A stretch of DNA of 64,000 bases. It comes from Betaproteobacteria bacterium (GTDB taxonomy: Bacteria > Pseudomonadota > Gammaproteobacteria > Burkholderiales > SG8-41). Numbering within the stretch: the first letter of the stretch is position 1; each line of letters begins with the position of its first letter. Below the pieces are notes generated by a model, which saw only the letters and a list, made by a program, of their open reading frames with translations, had not been told where the DNA came from and did not search any database. Shown one piece after another: positions 26,438-34,993 of the stretch. Position numbers and translations under genes: made by a program. The stretch is taken from NCBI GenBank assembly GCA_016868035.1, contig VGID01000010.1:24850-88849 (forward strand), in the 5' to 3' direction.

Positions 26438-27358
26438 ATGACCTTTCACGCCCCGCCCGCCCCGATCGAGGCCGAGCCGTTCGCGGCCCTGCCGCGCGAG
26501 CTCATGCGCAGCGGCCAGCCATCGAGCTGGCTCGACGCGAACCATCCCGGCTCGCAGCTCGGGTGCTTCCTCGAGGGGCCCGCATTCGACCGCGAGGGGT
26601 ATCTCTACGTGGTGGACATTCCCTTCGGGCGCCTGCTGCGCATCTCGCCGCAGGGGCGGTATCAAGTGGCCGTGCAGTACGACGGCTGGCCCAACGGTCT
26701 CGCGATCCACCGCGACGGGCGCGTGTTCATCGCCGACTACCGGCACGGGATCATGGTGTACGAGCCGTCCACGGGGCGCGTCACGCCCCACCTCGCGCAC
26801 CGGCACTCGGAGGGATTCAAAGGAGTGAACGACCTCACGTTCTCCCGCAACGGCGAGCTGTACTTCACGGACCAGGGTCAGACCGGAATACACGATCCGA
26901 CCGGCCGGGTGTACCGGCTGACGGCCGCGGGCAGGCTCGAATTGCTGATTGACAACGGACCGAGCCCCAACGGAATCGCGCTCGCTCCGGACGAGCGCGC
27001 GCTCTTTGTCGCCATGACGCGCGCGAACTGCATGTGGCACCTACCCCTGCGCGGAGGCGGCGTCTCGAAAGCGGGCGTTTTCGCCTACTTGCCCGGCATG
27101 CACGGCCCGGACGGGCTCGCGGTGGACGAGGCCGGCAATCTCGCTGTCGCCCACGCGCGCGCGGGGATCGTGTGGCTGCTGAGCCCGCTGGGCGAGCCGC
27201 TCTACCGCATCCAGGCGAAGGACGGCCAGGGACGGTTCACCAACATCGCCTACGGCGGGGCCGATCGCAAGACGCTCTATATCACCGACTCGTACCGCAG
27301 CACCGTGTTCAGGGCGGAAATGCCCGTTGCGGGCCTGAAGCTCTACTCGCACTCGTAG
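26438..27358 (+). CDS. SMP-30/gluconolactonase-like beta-propeller protein
   Basis: This is a 306-residue predicted six-bladed propeller of the SMP-30/gluconolactonase/LRE family. It has LEGPAFDREGYLYVVDIP (metal-binding Glu), GWPNGLAIHRDGRVFIADY, GVNDLTFSRNGELYFTDQG (Asn), PNGIALAPDERALFVAMT and MHGPDGLAVDEAGNLAVAH (Asp). It likely hydrolyses a sugar lactone, but the substrate is unknown. There is no signal peptide. It is a single-gene unit divergent from the Rid gene. Confidence 0.85.
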   Translation: MTFHAPPAPIEAEPFAALPRELMRSGQPSSWLDANHPGSQLGCFLEGPAFDREGYLYVVDIPFGRLLRISPQGRYQVAVQYDGWPNGLAIHRDGRVFIADYRHGIMVYEPSTGRVTPHLAHRHSEGFKGVNDLTFSRNGELYFTDQGQTGIHDPTGRVYRLTAAGRLELLIDNGPSPNGIALAPDERALFVAMTRANCMWHLPLRGGGVSKAGVFAYLPGMHGPDGLAVDEAGNLAVAHARAGIVWLLSPLGEPLYRIQAKDGQGRFTNIAYGGADRKTLYITDSYRSTVFRAEMPVAGLKLYSHS

Positions 27359-27399
27359 GCTCGCGCGGCGCTCGCCGGGCGCACGGCGTCCGCGAGTCC

Positions 27400-27431
27400 C
27401 GAAAACGAAACCGGCCGCACGAGGCGGCCGG
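27400..27431 (-). terminator. Intrinsic terminator after the HTH-aminotransferase gene
   Basis: On the minus strand an 8-bp stem CCGGCCGC/GCGGCCGG with a 5-base loop is followed by TTTCGTTTTC. It lies about 20 bp past the aminotransferase stop, between convergent genes. Confidence 0.65.
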
Positions 27432-27453
27432 CCGGCGGGGAGAGAACTTCCGT

Positions 27454-28983
27454 TCAGGCCGCAGCCTTCGCGGCAGCGGCCTTGCTCTTCGCCTTGGCCT
27501 GCGCGGCCCGGGTATGCATCGAAGCGTACGCATCGTGGGCCGCCGCCTCCGCGTCGCCCACGTGCACCGGCAGGCCCATGTCGGAGAGCACAGAGCCCAG
27601 CGCCGCGAGGCAGAGCATGACGTTGTCGGGCCGGCACGAGTAGCCCATGATTCCGAAGCGCCAGATCTTGCCCTTGAGCGGCCCGAGACCCGCTCCGATC
27701 TCGATATTGAATTCGGCGAGCAGCGTCTTCCTCACCTCCTCCTCGTTGACGCCCTCGGGGCAGACCACCGCGTTCATCTGCGGCAGCTGGAAGGGCTCCT
27801 TCACCAGAAATTTCAGCCCCATGGCTTCGAGCCCGGCCTTGAGCGCGACATGGTGGCGCCGGTGGCGCGCCCAGCAGTTGTCCAGCCCTTCCTCCTGGAT
27901 CAGCAGCAGCGCCTCGTGCAGCGCAAAGAGCGCGTTGGTCGGCGCGGTATGGTGGTAGGTACGCGTCGTGGCGCCCCAGTACCCGAGCAGCAGGTTCATG
28001 TCCATGAACCAGGAATGGATCTTGTCCTTGCGCGATTTCACGTAATCCACCACGCGGTCCGAAAAGGACACGGGCGAGAGCCCCGGGGTGCACGAAAGGC
28101 ACTTCTGGCTCGCCGAGTAGATCGCGTCGATTCCCCACTCGTCCACCAGCACCGGCGTTCCCGCGAGCGAGGTTACCGCGTCCACGATGGTGAGCGCATC
28201 GTAGCGGTGCGCGATCTCGACCAGGGCCTTTGCATCCGACTGCACGCCGGTCGAGGTCTCCGCGTGAATGAACGCGACCACGCGTGCATCGCGGTTTTTC
28301 CTGAGCGCGTCCTCGAGCTTGTCGGGATCCACCGGATCGCCCCAATTCGCCTCCACCACGACCGGCACGCCGCCCATGCGCTCGACGTTCTCGATCATGC
28401 GCCCGCCGAAGACGCCGTTGCGGCACACGACCACCTTGTCCCCCGGCGCGACCAGGTTGACGAAGCAGTACTCCATGCCGACCGAGCCCGGACCGGAGAG
28501 CGGGAAGGTGAGCGCGCTCTTCGTCTGATAGACGTAGCGCAGCAGCGCTTTCAGCTCCTCCATCATCTCGAGGAAGACCGGATCGAGGTAGCCGATCGCC
28601 GGCTGGCTCATGGTCGTCAACACGCGCGGGTGGATCTCCGTTGGCCCCGGGCCCATGAGGGTGCGCTGCGGCGGGTGGAAGGAGCGGATGCGTTTCGCGG
28701 GCGAAAAATCATTCATGGTGTCGTTCCCCAATAGCAGTGAACCGAACAGGCTTTCTCCGTGCGGCCGCGATTTGAGCCGGATCGGCTTGCGGGAATTGGC
28801 TTCGTTGAGGACGTCGCGTGTGGCGATCTGGCCCGAGCTGAGCGCCTCGACTTCCATCGCCCAGCGCGCCGGGATGTAGCCCGACTTTACCCAGTTGCTG
28901 ACCACCGCGCGGTCCAGGCGCAGCCTGCGCGCGACTTCCGCCTGGCTTCCGAAGAGTGCGACGAGACGCTCTGCGCAATTCAT
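27454..28983 (-). CDS. Cro/YdaS-like HTH domain fused to class V aminotransferase
   Basis: This is one uninterrupted frame of 509 residues. Residues 1-65 form a helix-turn-helix of the Cro/YdaS type (GSQAEVARRLRLDRAVVSNW, then YIPARWAMEVEALSSG). A basic linker leads to MNDFSPAKRIRSF, the usual start of an alanine/serine-glyoxylate aminotransferase-like domain (LMGPGPTEIHPRVL; PLP lysine in IYSASQKCLSCTPGLSP). The C-terminus is an Ala/Lys tail. The ATG at 28983 has AGGGA at good spacing and a promoter just upstream, so the fused form should be made. The internal ATG at about 28716 has a weaker site. By analogy with MocR/GabR it could be a PLP-sensing regulator, an enzyme, or both. Confidence 0.85.
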   Translation of the reverse strand: MNCAERLVALFGSQAEVARRLRLDRAVVSNWVKSGYIPARWAMEVEALSSGQIATRDVLNEANSRKPIRLKSRPHGESLFGSLLLGNDTMNDFSPAKRIRSFHPPQRTLMGPGPTEIHPRVLTTMSQPAIGYLDPVFLEMMEELKALLRYVYQTKSALTFPLSGPGSVGMEYCFVNLVAPGDKVVVCRNGVFGGRMIENVERMGGVPVVVEANWGDPVDPDKLEDALRKNRDARVVAFIHAETSTGVQSDAKALVEIAHRYDALTIVDAVTSLAGTPVLVDEWGIDAIYSASQKCLSCTPGLSPVSFSDRVVDYVKSRKDKIHSWFMDMNLLLGYWGATTRTYHHTAPTNALFALHEALLLIQEEGLDNCWARHRRHHVALKAGLEAMGLKFLVKEPFQLPQMNAVVCPEGVNEEEVRKTLLAEFNIEIGAGLGPLKGKIWRFGIMGYSCRPDNVMLCLAALGSVLSDMGLPVHVGDAEAAAHDAYASMHTRAAQAKAKSKAAAAKAAA

Positions 28984-29002
28984 AGTGATCCCTGCGCTGC
29001 GG

Positions 29003-29036
29003 AGATTACCATGACAAAATTATTTTGACAAAATGG
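29003..29036 (-). promoter_or_regulatory. Promoter with overlapping palindrome for the HTH-aminotransferase gene
   Basis: On the minus strand TTGTCA (29026-29031) and TAATCT (29003-29008) are 17 bp apart, giving a transcript start near 28996 and a very short leader. The spacer contains the palindrome CAAAATTATTTTG (29015-29027) and two TGACAAAAT direct repeats 14 bp apart. It is an AT-rich island in GC-rich DNA and a likely operator for the fused HTH. Confidence 0.6.
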
Positions 29037-29098
29037 CGTGGAGGAGACATTACCGACATTAATCAAAGACTTGGGCCGGGAGTGCAGTCGAGATCTTA

Positions 29099-29974
29099 TT
29101 AAAATTCAGCGTGTTGCAGTTGGGAGCCGTATTGGCTTCGGCTCGGCGGCAACCCCACGAAATCGAACGCTTCCGGGTCGAGGAGGTGTGAGGCCCGCAC
29201 GTGGCGCAGGGCGTTGACCATCGTTTCCACCCGGCCCGGGTGGCGCCGCTCCCACTCCCGCAGCAGCGCCTTCATTTCCGCGCGCTTGAGGTTATCCTGC
29301 GACCCGCACAGGTTGCACGGAATGATCGGGAACTGCCGGAGCTCCGCGTACGCCGCGAGATCGCGCTCCTCGCAATATGCGAGCGGCCGGATCACGACGT
29401 GTCGCCCGTCGTCGCTCCTCAGCTTGGGCGGCATCGCCTTCAGCTGCCCGCCGAAGAAGAGGTTCAGCAAGAAGGTCTCGAGGATGTCGTCGCGGTGATG
29501 GCCGAGCGCGATCTTGGTCGCACCGAGCTCCCGCGCCACGCGGTAGAGCACGCCGCGGCGCAGCCGCGAGCACAGCGAGCACATGGTTCTGCCCTCCGGT
29601 ATGACGCGCTTCACCACGCTGTAGGTGTCCTGCTCCACGATCCGGTACGGCACGCCCTGCCGGGCGAGATACTCCGGCAGCACGTGCGCCGGATAGCCGG
29701 GATGCTTCTGGTCGAGGTTGACCGCGACGATGTCGAAACGCACCGGCGCACGGTCACGCAGATAGGTGAGGATGTCGAGCAGCGCATAGCTGTCCTTACC
29801 GCCGGACATGCACACCATCACCTTGTCGCTCCCGGCGATCATGTCGTAATCGACGGCCGCCTCGCCAACGAGACGGCGCAGTCTTTTCACGAGCTTGTTC
29901 GCCTCGTACGAAGCCTTGCGCTCCTCGTTGCTTTTGGGCTGCATGCGTATTACGGTCTGGTCCATGTCGTCCAT
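29099..29974 (-). CDS. ttcA: tRNA 2-thiocytidine biosynthesis protein TtcA
   Basis: TtcA thiolates cytidine 32 of certain tRNAs using an Fe-S cluster and ATP. The 291-residue product has the PP-loop [12 protein letters not shown], the cluster-binding pairs [11 protein letters not shown] and PCNLCGSQ, and [17 protein letters not shown] chose [12 protein letters not shown] at 29974. The track ORF continues upstream through element H10 ([13 protein letters not shown]), which is repeat-encoded. Confidence 0.94.
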   Translation of the reverse strand: MDDMDQTVIRMQPKSNEERKASYEANKLVKRLRRLVGEAAVDYDMIAGSDKVMVCMSGGKDSYALLDILTYLRDRAPVRFDIVAVNLDQKHPGYPAHVLPEYLARQGVPYRIVEQDTYSVVKRVIPEGRTMCSLCSRLRRGVLYRVARELGATKIALGHHRDDILETFLLNLFFGGQLKAMPPKLRSDDGRHVVIRPLAYCEERDLAAYAELRQFPIIPCNLCGSQDNLKRAEMKALLREWERRHPGRVETMVNALRHVRASHLLDPEAFDFVGLPPSRSQYGSQLQHAEF

Positions 29975-29977
29975 CCG

Positions 29978-30130
29978 GTAATTCGTTTCTCGATTCTCGT
30001 TTCTCGATTCTCGTTTCTCGTTGTTCGTTGCTCGTGCTTCGACGTTCACTTCAGCCGCCCGCGCCCCCTGAGGAAGGGTTGGGCTGAGAGGTAAGCACGA
30101 GTCACGAGCAACGAGTGACGAGTCACGGGT
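29978..30130. repeat. H10: heptamer hairpin element (TCGTTTC / CACGAGT)
   Basis: The left arm is a long array of TTCTCGA/TTCTCGT units. The right arm is GTAAGCACGAGTCACGAGCA followed by ACGAGTGACGAGTCACGGG. Here the pyrimidine-rich arm comes first on the + strand, the reverse of most elements. Both neighbours (SDR gene, ttcA) are read on the minus strand. A 49-bp unpaired spacer separates the arms. Confidence 0.85.
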
Positions 30131-30131
30131 T

Positions 30132-30884
30132 CTAGAGGCCGCCGCTGCGGCCGCCGTCCACCGCGATGATCTGTCCCGTGACGTACGGGGCCTCGGCGAT
30201 CAGGAATTGTACCGCTCTCGCGATATCGTCGGGCTCGCCGATGCGCTTCAATGCCGTCTGGTTGATGATGCGCTGGCGGGCCACCTCGTCGCGCCAGGCA
30301 TCGTCTTCGGGCCAGAGGATCGTCCCGGGCGCAACGCCGTTGACGCGGACCTCCGGCCCGAGATCGCGCGCCAGCGCGCGGGTGAGCGCGGCCAGCCCGC
30401 CTTTGGCCGCGATGTAAGCCGCGTGGTTCCGTATCGGCCACTGCGCCTGGATGTCGATGATGTTGACGATGCACCCGTGCTGCTTCCTCAACTCGGGAGC
30501 CGCCGCCTGGGCGAGGAACAGCGGCGCCTTGAGATTCGTGCCCACGATATCGGTCCACGCTTCTTCGGTCAGCTCCCCGATCGCCGTGGCGTAGAAACTC
30601 GAAGCGTTGTTGACCAGCGCGTCGAGCCTGCCGAACTGCTTGAGCGCCGACTTCATGAGCTGGGCCGGCGCCGCGTTTTTGAGCAGATCGGCCTGGACCA
30701 CCGCCACTGAATCGGCGCGCAGCGCGTTGAGCTCGACCTGCAGCGCGCGCGCCTCGAGCGCCGAGGAACGGTAATGCACGAGCAGATCGGCGCCGGCGGC
30801 GTGGAGCCCGCGGCAGATGGCCGCGCCCACGCGCCTCGCGCCGCCCGTGACGAGCACCGCTTTTCCCTGCAGAGTATCCGTCAT
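30132..30884 (-). CDS. SDR-family pteridine reductase, FolM-like
   Basis: This is a 250-residue short-chain dehydrogenase with [15 protein letters not shown] (the TGxxxRxG form of pteridine reductases), NNASSFY and the catalytic YIAAKGG. The C-terminus is [15 protein letters not shown]. FolM/PTR1-like enzymes reduce dihydro-monapterin or dihydrofolate. It precedes ttcA in the same direction and is divergent from the MidA-like gene, a common betaproteobacterial arrangement as I recall. Confidence 0.85.
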   Translation of the reverse strand: MTDTLQGKAVLVTGGARRVGAAICRGLHAAGADLLVHYRSSALEARALQVELNALRADSVAVVQADLLKNAAPAQLMKSALKQFGRLDALVNNASSFYATAIGELTEEAWTDIVGTNLKAPLFLAQAAAPELRKQHGCIVNIIDIQAQWPIRNHAAYIAAKGGLAALTRALARDLGPEVRVNGVAPGTILWPEDDAWRDEVARQRIINQTALKRIGEPDDIARAVQFLIAEAPYVTGQIIAVDGGRSGGL

Positions 30885-30947
30885 GTCCGGTTAGTGCGGC
30901 TCGGATGAGCGTGTAGAATTGTAGTCTAATCAACCGGCTTTCACCGC

Positions 30948-32114
30948 TTGAATCCTCCCTCACCCGCCGCGGGGCTGCCCGCGCCGCCACCCGAAGCGCT
31001 TGCATTGAGCGAGAAGCTCGCGCAGGCGATCGGCGAGGAGATCCGCCGCTCCGGCGGGTGGGTGAGCTTCGCCCGCTACATGGAACTTGCCCTCTACGCG
31101 CCTGGGCTGGGCTACTACATGGCCGGCGCGCGCAAACTGGGGCGGGACGGAGATTTCATCACGGCCCCGGAGATTTCCTCGCTGTTCGGCCGCACGATTG
31201 CGCGCCAGGTGGCGCAGCTTCTGCGCCTCGGCTACCAGGAGATCCTCGAGATCGGCGCGGGCAGCGGCGCGCTTGCCGCGGACCTGCTGCTCGAGCTCGA
31301 GCGGCAGGAATGCGCCCCCGAGCGCTACCTGATCCTGGAGTTGAGCCCTGACCTGCGCGACCGCAGCCGCGATACGATCGCCGCGCGCGCGCCGCAGATG
31401 ATCGAGCGCGTGGCCTGGCTCAACCGGCTGCCACCGTCGTTCTCGGGCGTGGTGCTCGGCAACGAGGTGCTGGATGCGATGCCGGTGCACCTGTTCGAGC
31501 GCCGGCAGCAGGGAGTGATGGAAATGGGCGTAGCGCTCGAGGCCGGGAAGTTCGCGTGGGCCCTCCGGCCGCCGCAAGCCGCGCCCGGTCCGGTGGACGC
31601 CTCGCTGTTCCCGGGGGCGGGCTACCGCACCGAGATCCAGTTCCTCGCGCGCGCGTTCATCCGCAGCGTGGGCGACGTGCTCGAGCGCGGCGCGGTGCTT
31701 TTTCTCGACTACGGGTTTCCGCGCCATGAGTACTACCATCCGCAACGCGCGCAGGGCACGCTCATGTGCCACTACCGGCATCGCGCACACGACGATCCGT
31801 TCCTGTTCCCGGGGCTGCAGGACATCACATCGCACATTGATTTCTCGGCAATCGCGCAGGCCGGGCGGGAGGCAGGGCTCGAAGTGCTCGGCTACACCAA
31901 CCAGGGGCAATTCCTGGTGAACTGCGGGATCACGGAAATCCTGGGCGAGACCGCGGCCGAGGAAGCGGTGCGCTACACACCGCTCACCGCCCAGGCCAAC
32001 AAGCTGCTCTCTCCGGCGGAGATGGGAGAACTCTACAAGGTAATCGCGCTCGGCAGGGACGTGCGCGATCCGCTGCTCGGCTTCTCGAGCGGGGACAAGC
32101 GCCACACGCTCTGA
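30948..32114 (+). CDS. SAM-dependent methyltransferase, MidA/NDUFAF7 family
   Basis: This is a 388-residue member of the MidA (NDUFAF7) family. It has WVSFARYMELALYAPGLGYY, GDFITAPEISSLFGR, motif I ILEIGAGSGALAADLLLEL and VLGNEVLDAMPVHLF. The mitochondrial relative methylates an arginine of complex I; the bacterial role is not settled. The start is a TTG at 30948. A weak promoter (TTAGTG, 17 bp, TAGAAT) lies upstream. Confidence 0.88.
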   Translation: MNPPSPAAGLPAPPPEALALSEKLAQAIGEEIRRSGGWVSFARYMELALYAPGLGYYMAGARKLGRDGDFITAPEISSLFGRTIARQVAQLLRLGYQEILEIGAGSGALAADLLLELERQECAPERYLILELSPDLRDRSRDTIAARAPQMIERVAWLNRLPPSFSGVVLGNEVLDAMPVHLFERRQQGVMEMGVALEAGKFAWALRPPQAAPGPVDASLFPGAGYRTEIQFLARAFIRSVGDVLERGAVLFLDYGFPRHEYYHPQRAQGTLMCHYRHRAHDDPFLFPGLQDITSHIDFSAIAQAGREAGLEVLGYTNQGQFLVNCGITEILGETAAEEAVRYTPLTAQANKLLSPAEMGELYKVIALGRDVRDPLLGFSSGDKRHTL

Positions 32115-32123
32115 GCCGGGTTC

Positions 32124-32897
32124 GTGGACAGCGAGCTCGTATTGTCATGGCCCTTGTGGGCGGCGGCGGGCGCGGTCTTCCTCGCCGCAGGATTCACGCA
32201 GGGCGCGCTCGGTTTCGGCTTTCCGACCATCTCCACGCCGGTGCTCGTGCTGCTGACCGACGTCAAGACCGCGATCATTCTCAACCTGCTGCCCAACTTC
32301 ACCGTCAACACGATCAGCATCGTGCGCGGCGGCAACTGGGGCGCGAGCCTGGGCCGGTACTGGCCCGTCGCGGTCTACGTGCTGATCGGGTCGTTCCTGG
32401 GGGCGATGTTCCTGATCATGGCGCCGCCCGCACCGCTGCGCCTGTTGCTGGCGCTGATCATAATCGCCTACCTCTACCAGCACCGCCTCGCGAAGCTCGA
32501 CTGGAGCTGGCTCGCGCGCCGGCCGTATATCTCCGCGCTGGGCTTCGGGCTGACGGGCGGGTTTTTCTCGGGATCGCTGAACCAGTCGCTGCCGCCGCTG
32601 CTGATCTACTTCACGCTGCTCGGCCTCGAGATCACCGCGATGACGCAGATTTTGAATCTGTGCTTTCTCGGCGGCAAGGCCGTGCAGGCGGCGACCCTCG
32701 GCCTCGCTGGCCAGATCGCGCTGTCGGCCGTGCTCGCAAACATTCCGATGACGCTGATCGCGCTGGCCGGCATGTACCTCGGGACCCATGCGCAGCGGCG
32801 ATTCAGCGTAGAGACCTACAACCGGGTGCTGCGCAGGATCCTGTTCGCAATCGCGCTCGTTCTGATATGGCAGGCCTCGGCCTCTGTCCTGCGCTGA
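32124..32897 (+). CDS. TSUP/TauE-SafE family permease
   Basis: This is a 257-residue polytopic protein with about eight helices and internal duplication typical of TauE/SafE transporters (GFTQGALGFGFPTISTPVLVLL; GFGLTGGFFSGSLNQSLPPLL). The family exports or imports sulfur-containing or organic anions, and the substrate is unknown here. The start is a GTG 9 bp after the MidA-like gene, so the two are probably co-transcribed. Confidence 0.85.
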   Translation: MDSELVLSWPLWAAAGAVFLAAGFTQGALGFGFPTISTPVLVLLTDVKTAIILNLLPNFTVNTISIVRGGNWGASLGRYWPVAVYVLIGSFLGAMFLIMAPPAPLRLLLALIIIAYLYQHRLAKLDWSWLARRPYISALGFGLTGGFFSGSLNQSLPPLLIYFTLLGLEITAMTQILNLCFLGGKAVQAATLGLAGQIALSAVLANIPMTLIALAGMYLGTHAQRRFSVETYNRVLRRILFAIALVLIWQASASVLR

Positions 32898-32968
32898 GCA
32901 GGCTGCGCTAAGATAAGGGGGCGCGCACCGGGGCCCGCGCCTGCGGGACGCGCCATCGGGGATCACAC

Positions 32969-33658
32969 ATGACCTTGCCGAGCCGATCGAGATACTCGGC
33001 GCTCGCGCTTGCTGCCGCTCTCACTGCGGGCAACGCAGCGGCCGCCGAAGCGCCCGAAGTCGCCCGGGCGCGATACCTGTGGTCGCAAAGCCCGCACGGC
33101 GCGTTCCTCGAGCGCATCCTGCCGCGGGCGGTCGAGCCCCATCAGTTGCCCGAGCCGAGATCGGAAGGGGCGGGGCTCGCGACCCGCTATTGCGTGCAGT
33201 GCCACTACCTGCCGAGCCCGCAAATGCACACGGCCGCGAAATGGAAGCCGATCGTGGACCGGATGTACTGGCGCATGAAGGGCCACGGCAACATGGGCGC
33301 GCTGATGAAGGACATGATGGACAGGGTCGAGGCGCCCTCCGACAGGGATCTCGCCGTCCTCACCCGCTACCTTCAGAAGCACGGGATGAGCGAGATCGAT
33401 CCCAAGCGCTATCCGTCGCTCGAAACCAGCGCCGGAAAGATGTTCACCTTTGCCTGCAACCAGTGCCACGCGCTGCCGGACCCCAGGCGCCACACCGCGA
33501 GTGACTGGCCGAAGGTGGTCGAACGCATGAAGCGCCACATAGCCTGGGCCAATGTCGTGGTTGGTGTGGATGTGCTGCGGACTGTACCGGTGCTCGAGAC
33601 CGAGGAAATCATTCGCTTCCTCCAGCGCCACGCCCGCTCCGAGCCCAAACCAAAATAG
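32969..33658 (+). CDS. Periplasmic dihaem c-type cytochrome
   Basis: This is a 229-residue exported protein (signal peptide ends near NAAAAEA) with two haem motifs, CVQCH and CNQCH. Each is followed by a matching stretch: CHYLPSPQMHTAAKW and CHALPDPRRHTASDW, then RM and a helix ending in RYLQKH or RFLQRH. The protein is therefore an internal duplication of an unusual monohaem unit of about 75 residues. The conserved His of HTA could be a distal ligand. Partner enzymes are not evident. It probably shuttles electrons in the periplasm. Confidence 0.85.
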   Translation: MTLPSRSRYSALALAAALTAGNAAAAEAPEVARARYLWSQSPHGAFLERILPRAVEPHQLPEPRSEGAGLATRYCVQCHYLPSPQMHTAAKWKPIVDRMYWRMKGHGNMGALMKDMMDRVEAPSDRDLAVLTRYLQKHGMSEIDPKRYPSLETSAGKMFTFACNQCHALPDPRRHTASDWPKVVERMKRHIAWANVVVGVDVLRTVPVLETEEIIRFLQRHARSEPKPK

Positions 33659-33756
33659 ACAGGATTCACAGGATTTCAAGAAGATTTACAGGATTCCTTC
33701 TCGGATCTAATCCTGTTGATCCCGGGTAATCATGTGAATCCTGTCCATTTTTTTCC
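33657..33756. repeat. H11: inverted repeat element of the ACAGGATT class
   Basis: The left arm is a degenerate 11-bp array (GACAGGATTCACAGGATTTC ... ATTTACAGGATT). The right arm ends TGTGAATCCTGTC, a perfect 13-bp complement of the first bases, followed by CCATTTTTTTCC. The T-run after the stem means it could also terminate transcription after the cytochrome gene. It ends at the alcohol dehydrogenase ATG. Confidence 0.85.
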
Positions 33757-34740
33757 ATGAAAGCGATGCAGCTCGCGGCGCCGCGCACGGCGCTCAGGCC
33801 CGCCGATCTGCCGGCGCCGCGTCCCGGCCCGGGCGAGCTGCTGCTGAAGGTCGCCGCATGCGGGGTGTGCCGCACCGACCTGCACGTGGTGGACGGCGAT
33901 CTCGCGCAAGGAAAGCTTCCCATCATCCCGGGACACGAGATCGTAGGCAGAGTCGTGGACAAGGGCTCTGCGGTGGAGCGCTTCGAGCGCGGAGACCGCG
34001 TTGGCGTACCGTGGCTCGGCTACACCTGCGGCGCATGCGACTACTGCACGGGCGGGCGGGAAAACCTCTGCGATCGGGCGCGCTTTACCGGCTACCATAT
34101 TGACGGCGGCTACGCCGAATACACGGTCGCCGACCAGCGCTACTGTTTCCATCTGCCCGCCGCGTACGAGGACGCCGCAGCGGCGCCTCTGCTGTGCGCG
34201 GGGCTGATCGGCTACCGTGCGCTGGTCATGGCGGGCGACGCGCGGCGCCTCGGTATATACGGCTTCGGGGCCGCGGCGCACATCGTGGCGCAGGTCGCGC
34301 GCCATCAGGGGCGGCGCCTGTTCGCTTTCACGCGGCCGAACGATGCCGCGGCACAGGACTTTGCGCGCAGGCTAGGCGCCGAGTGGGCGGGCGATTCCGG
34401 TGCGCCGCCGCCCGAGGAACTCGACGCCGCGATTCTCTTTGCGCCAGTCGGAACGCTCGTGGTCGAAGCCCTGCGCGCCACCGCCAAGGGCGGCACCGTG
34501 GTGTGCGCCGGCATCCACATGAGCGAGATCCCGGCCTTTCCCTACGACATCCTGTGGGGCGAGCGCGTCGTGCGCTCGGTGGCCAACCTCACGCGGCGCG
34601 ACGGCGAGGAGTTCCTCGCGCTGGCGCCCAAGGTGCCGGTACGCACGACCGTGGAAACGTACCCGCTGGCACGGGCAAACGAGGCGCTCGCGCGGCTGCG
34701 CGAGGGGCGCGTCACCGGCGCGGCGGTGCTGGTGCCGTGA
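33757..34740 (+). CDS. Zinc-dependent alcohol dehydrogenase family protein
   Basis: This is a 327-residue medium-chain dehydrogenase. It has the catalytic-zinc site ACGVCRTDLHVVDGD and GHEIVGRV, and the structural-zinc cluster CGACDYCTGGRENLC. The cofactor region is GIYGFGAAAHIVAQVA and the substrate loop is NLTRRDGEEFL. It resembles the AdhP/AdhA class used for short-chain alcohols or aldehydes. The ATG directly follows element H11, and no Shine-Dalgarno sequence is visible because the repeat occupies that space. Confidence 0.9.
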   Translation: MKAMQLAAPRTALRPADLPAPRPGPGELLLKVAACGVCRTDLHVVDGDLAQGKLPIIPGHEIVGRVVDKGSAVERFERGDRVGVPWLGYTCGACDYCTGGRENLCDRARFTGYHIDGGYAEYTVADQRYCFHLPAAYEDAAAAPLLCAGLIGYRALVMAGDARRLGIYGFGAAAHIVAQVARHQGRRLFAFTRPNDAAAQDFARRLGAEWAGDSGAPPPEELDAAILFAPVGTLVVEALRATAKGGTVVCAGIHMSEIPAFPYDILWGERVVRSVANLTRRDGEEFLALAPKVPVRTTVETYPLARANEALARLREGRVTGAAVLVP

Positions 34741-34741
34741 G

Positions 34742-34993
34742 GCGCGGGTCGTGAGGGGTGAGTCGTGATTCGACCTAAGCCTGCCGCTCCGTGTCTGGTT
34801 CTCGTTCTTGTTTCTCTCCGCGGCTTGGCGCTTCCATTCTTGTTCCTGGTTTTCCTCTGCGTCCTCCGCGTCCTCTACGGTTCAGCTTTTCGTTCCGTCG
34901 GCGTTCATCGGCGTGCATCGGCGGGCAGGGCATTTAGCTTTTCGACTCACCAGTCACCGGTCACGAGTCACCAGTCACCAGTCACGCGTTTCA
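34742..34993. repeat. H12: large composite repeat element
   Basis: This fills the gap between convergent genes. An outer pair (GGTCGTGAGGGGTGAGTCGTGA and an array of CAGTCAC units) encloses two further repeat runs: TTCCTCTGCGTCCTCCGCGT, and CGTCGGCGTTCATCGGCGTG. It contains unit types seen separately in H6/H23 and in H18/H20. I see no gene here. Confidence 0.75.

Noticed and set aside
27034-28734. 566-codon + strand ORF across the aminotransferase gene
   Set aside because: Shadow of the HTH-aminotransferase and SMP-30 genes.
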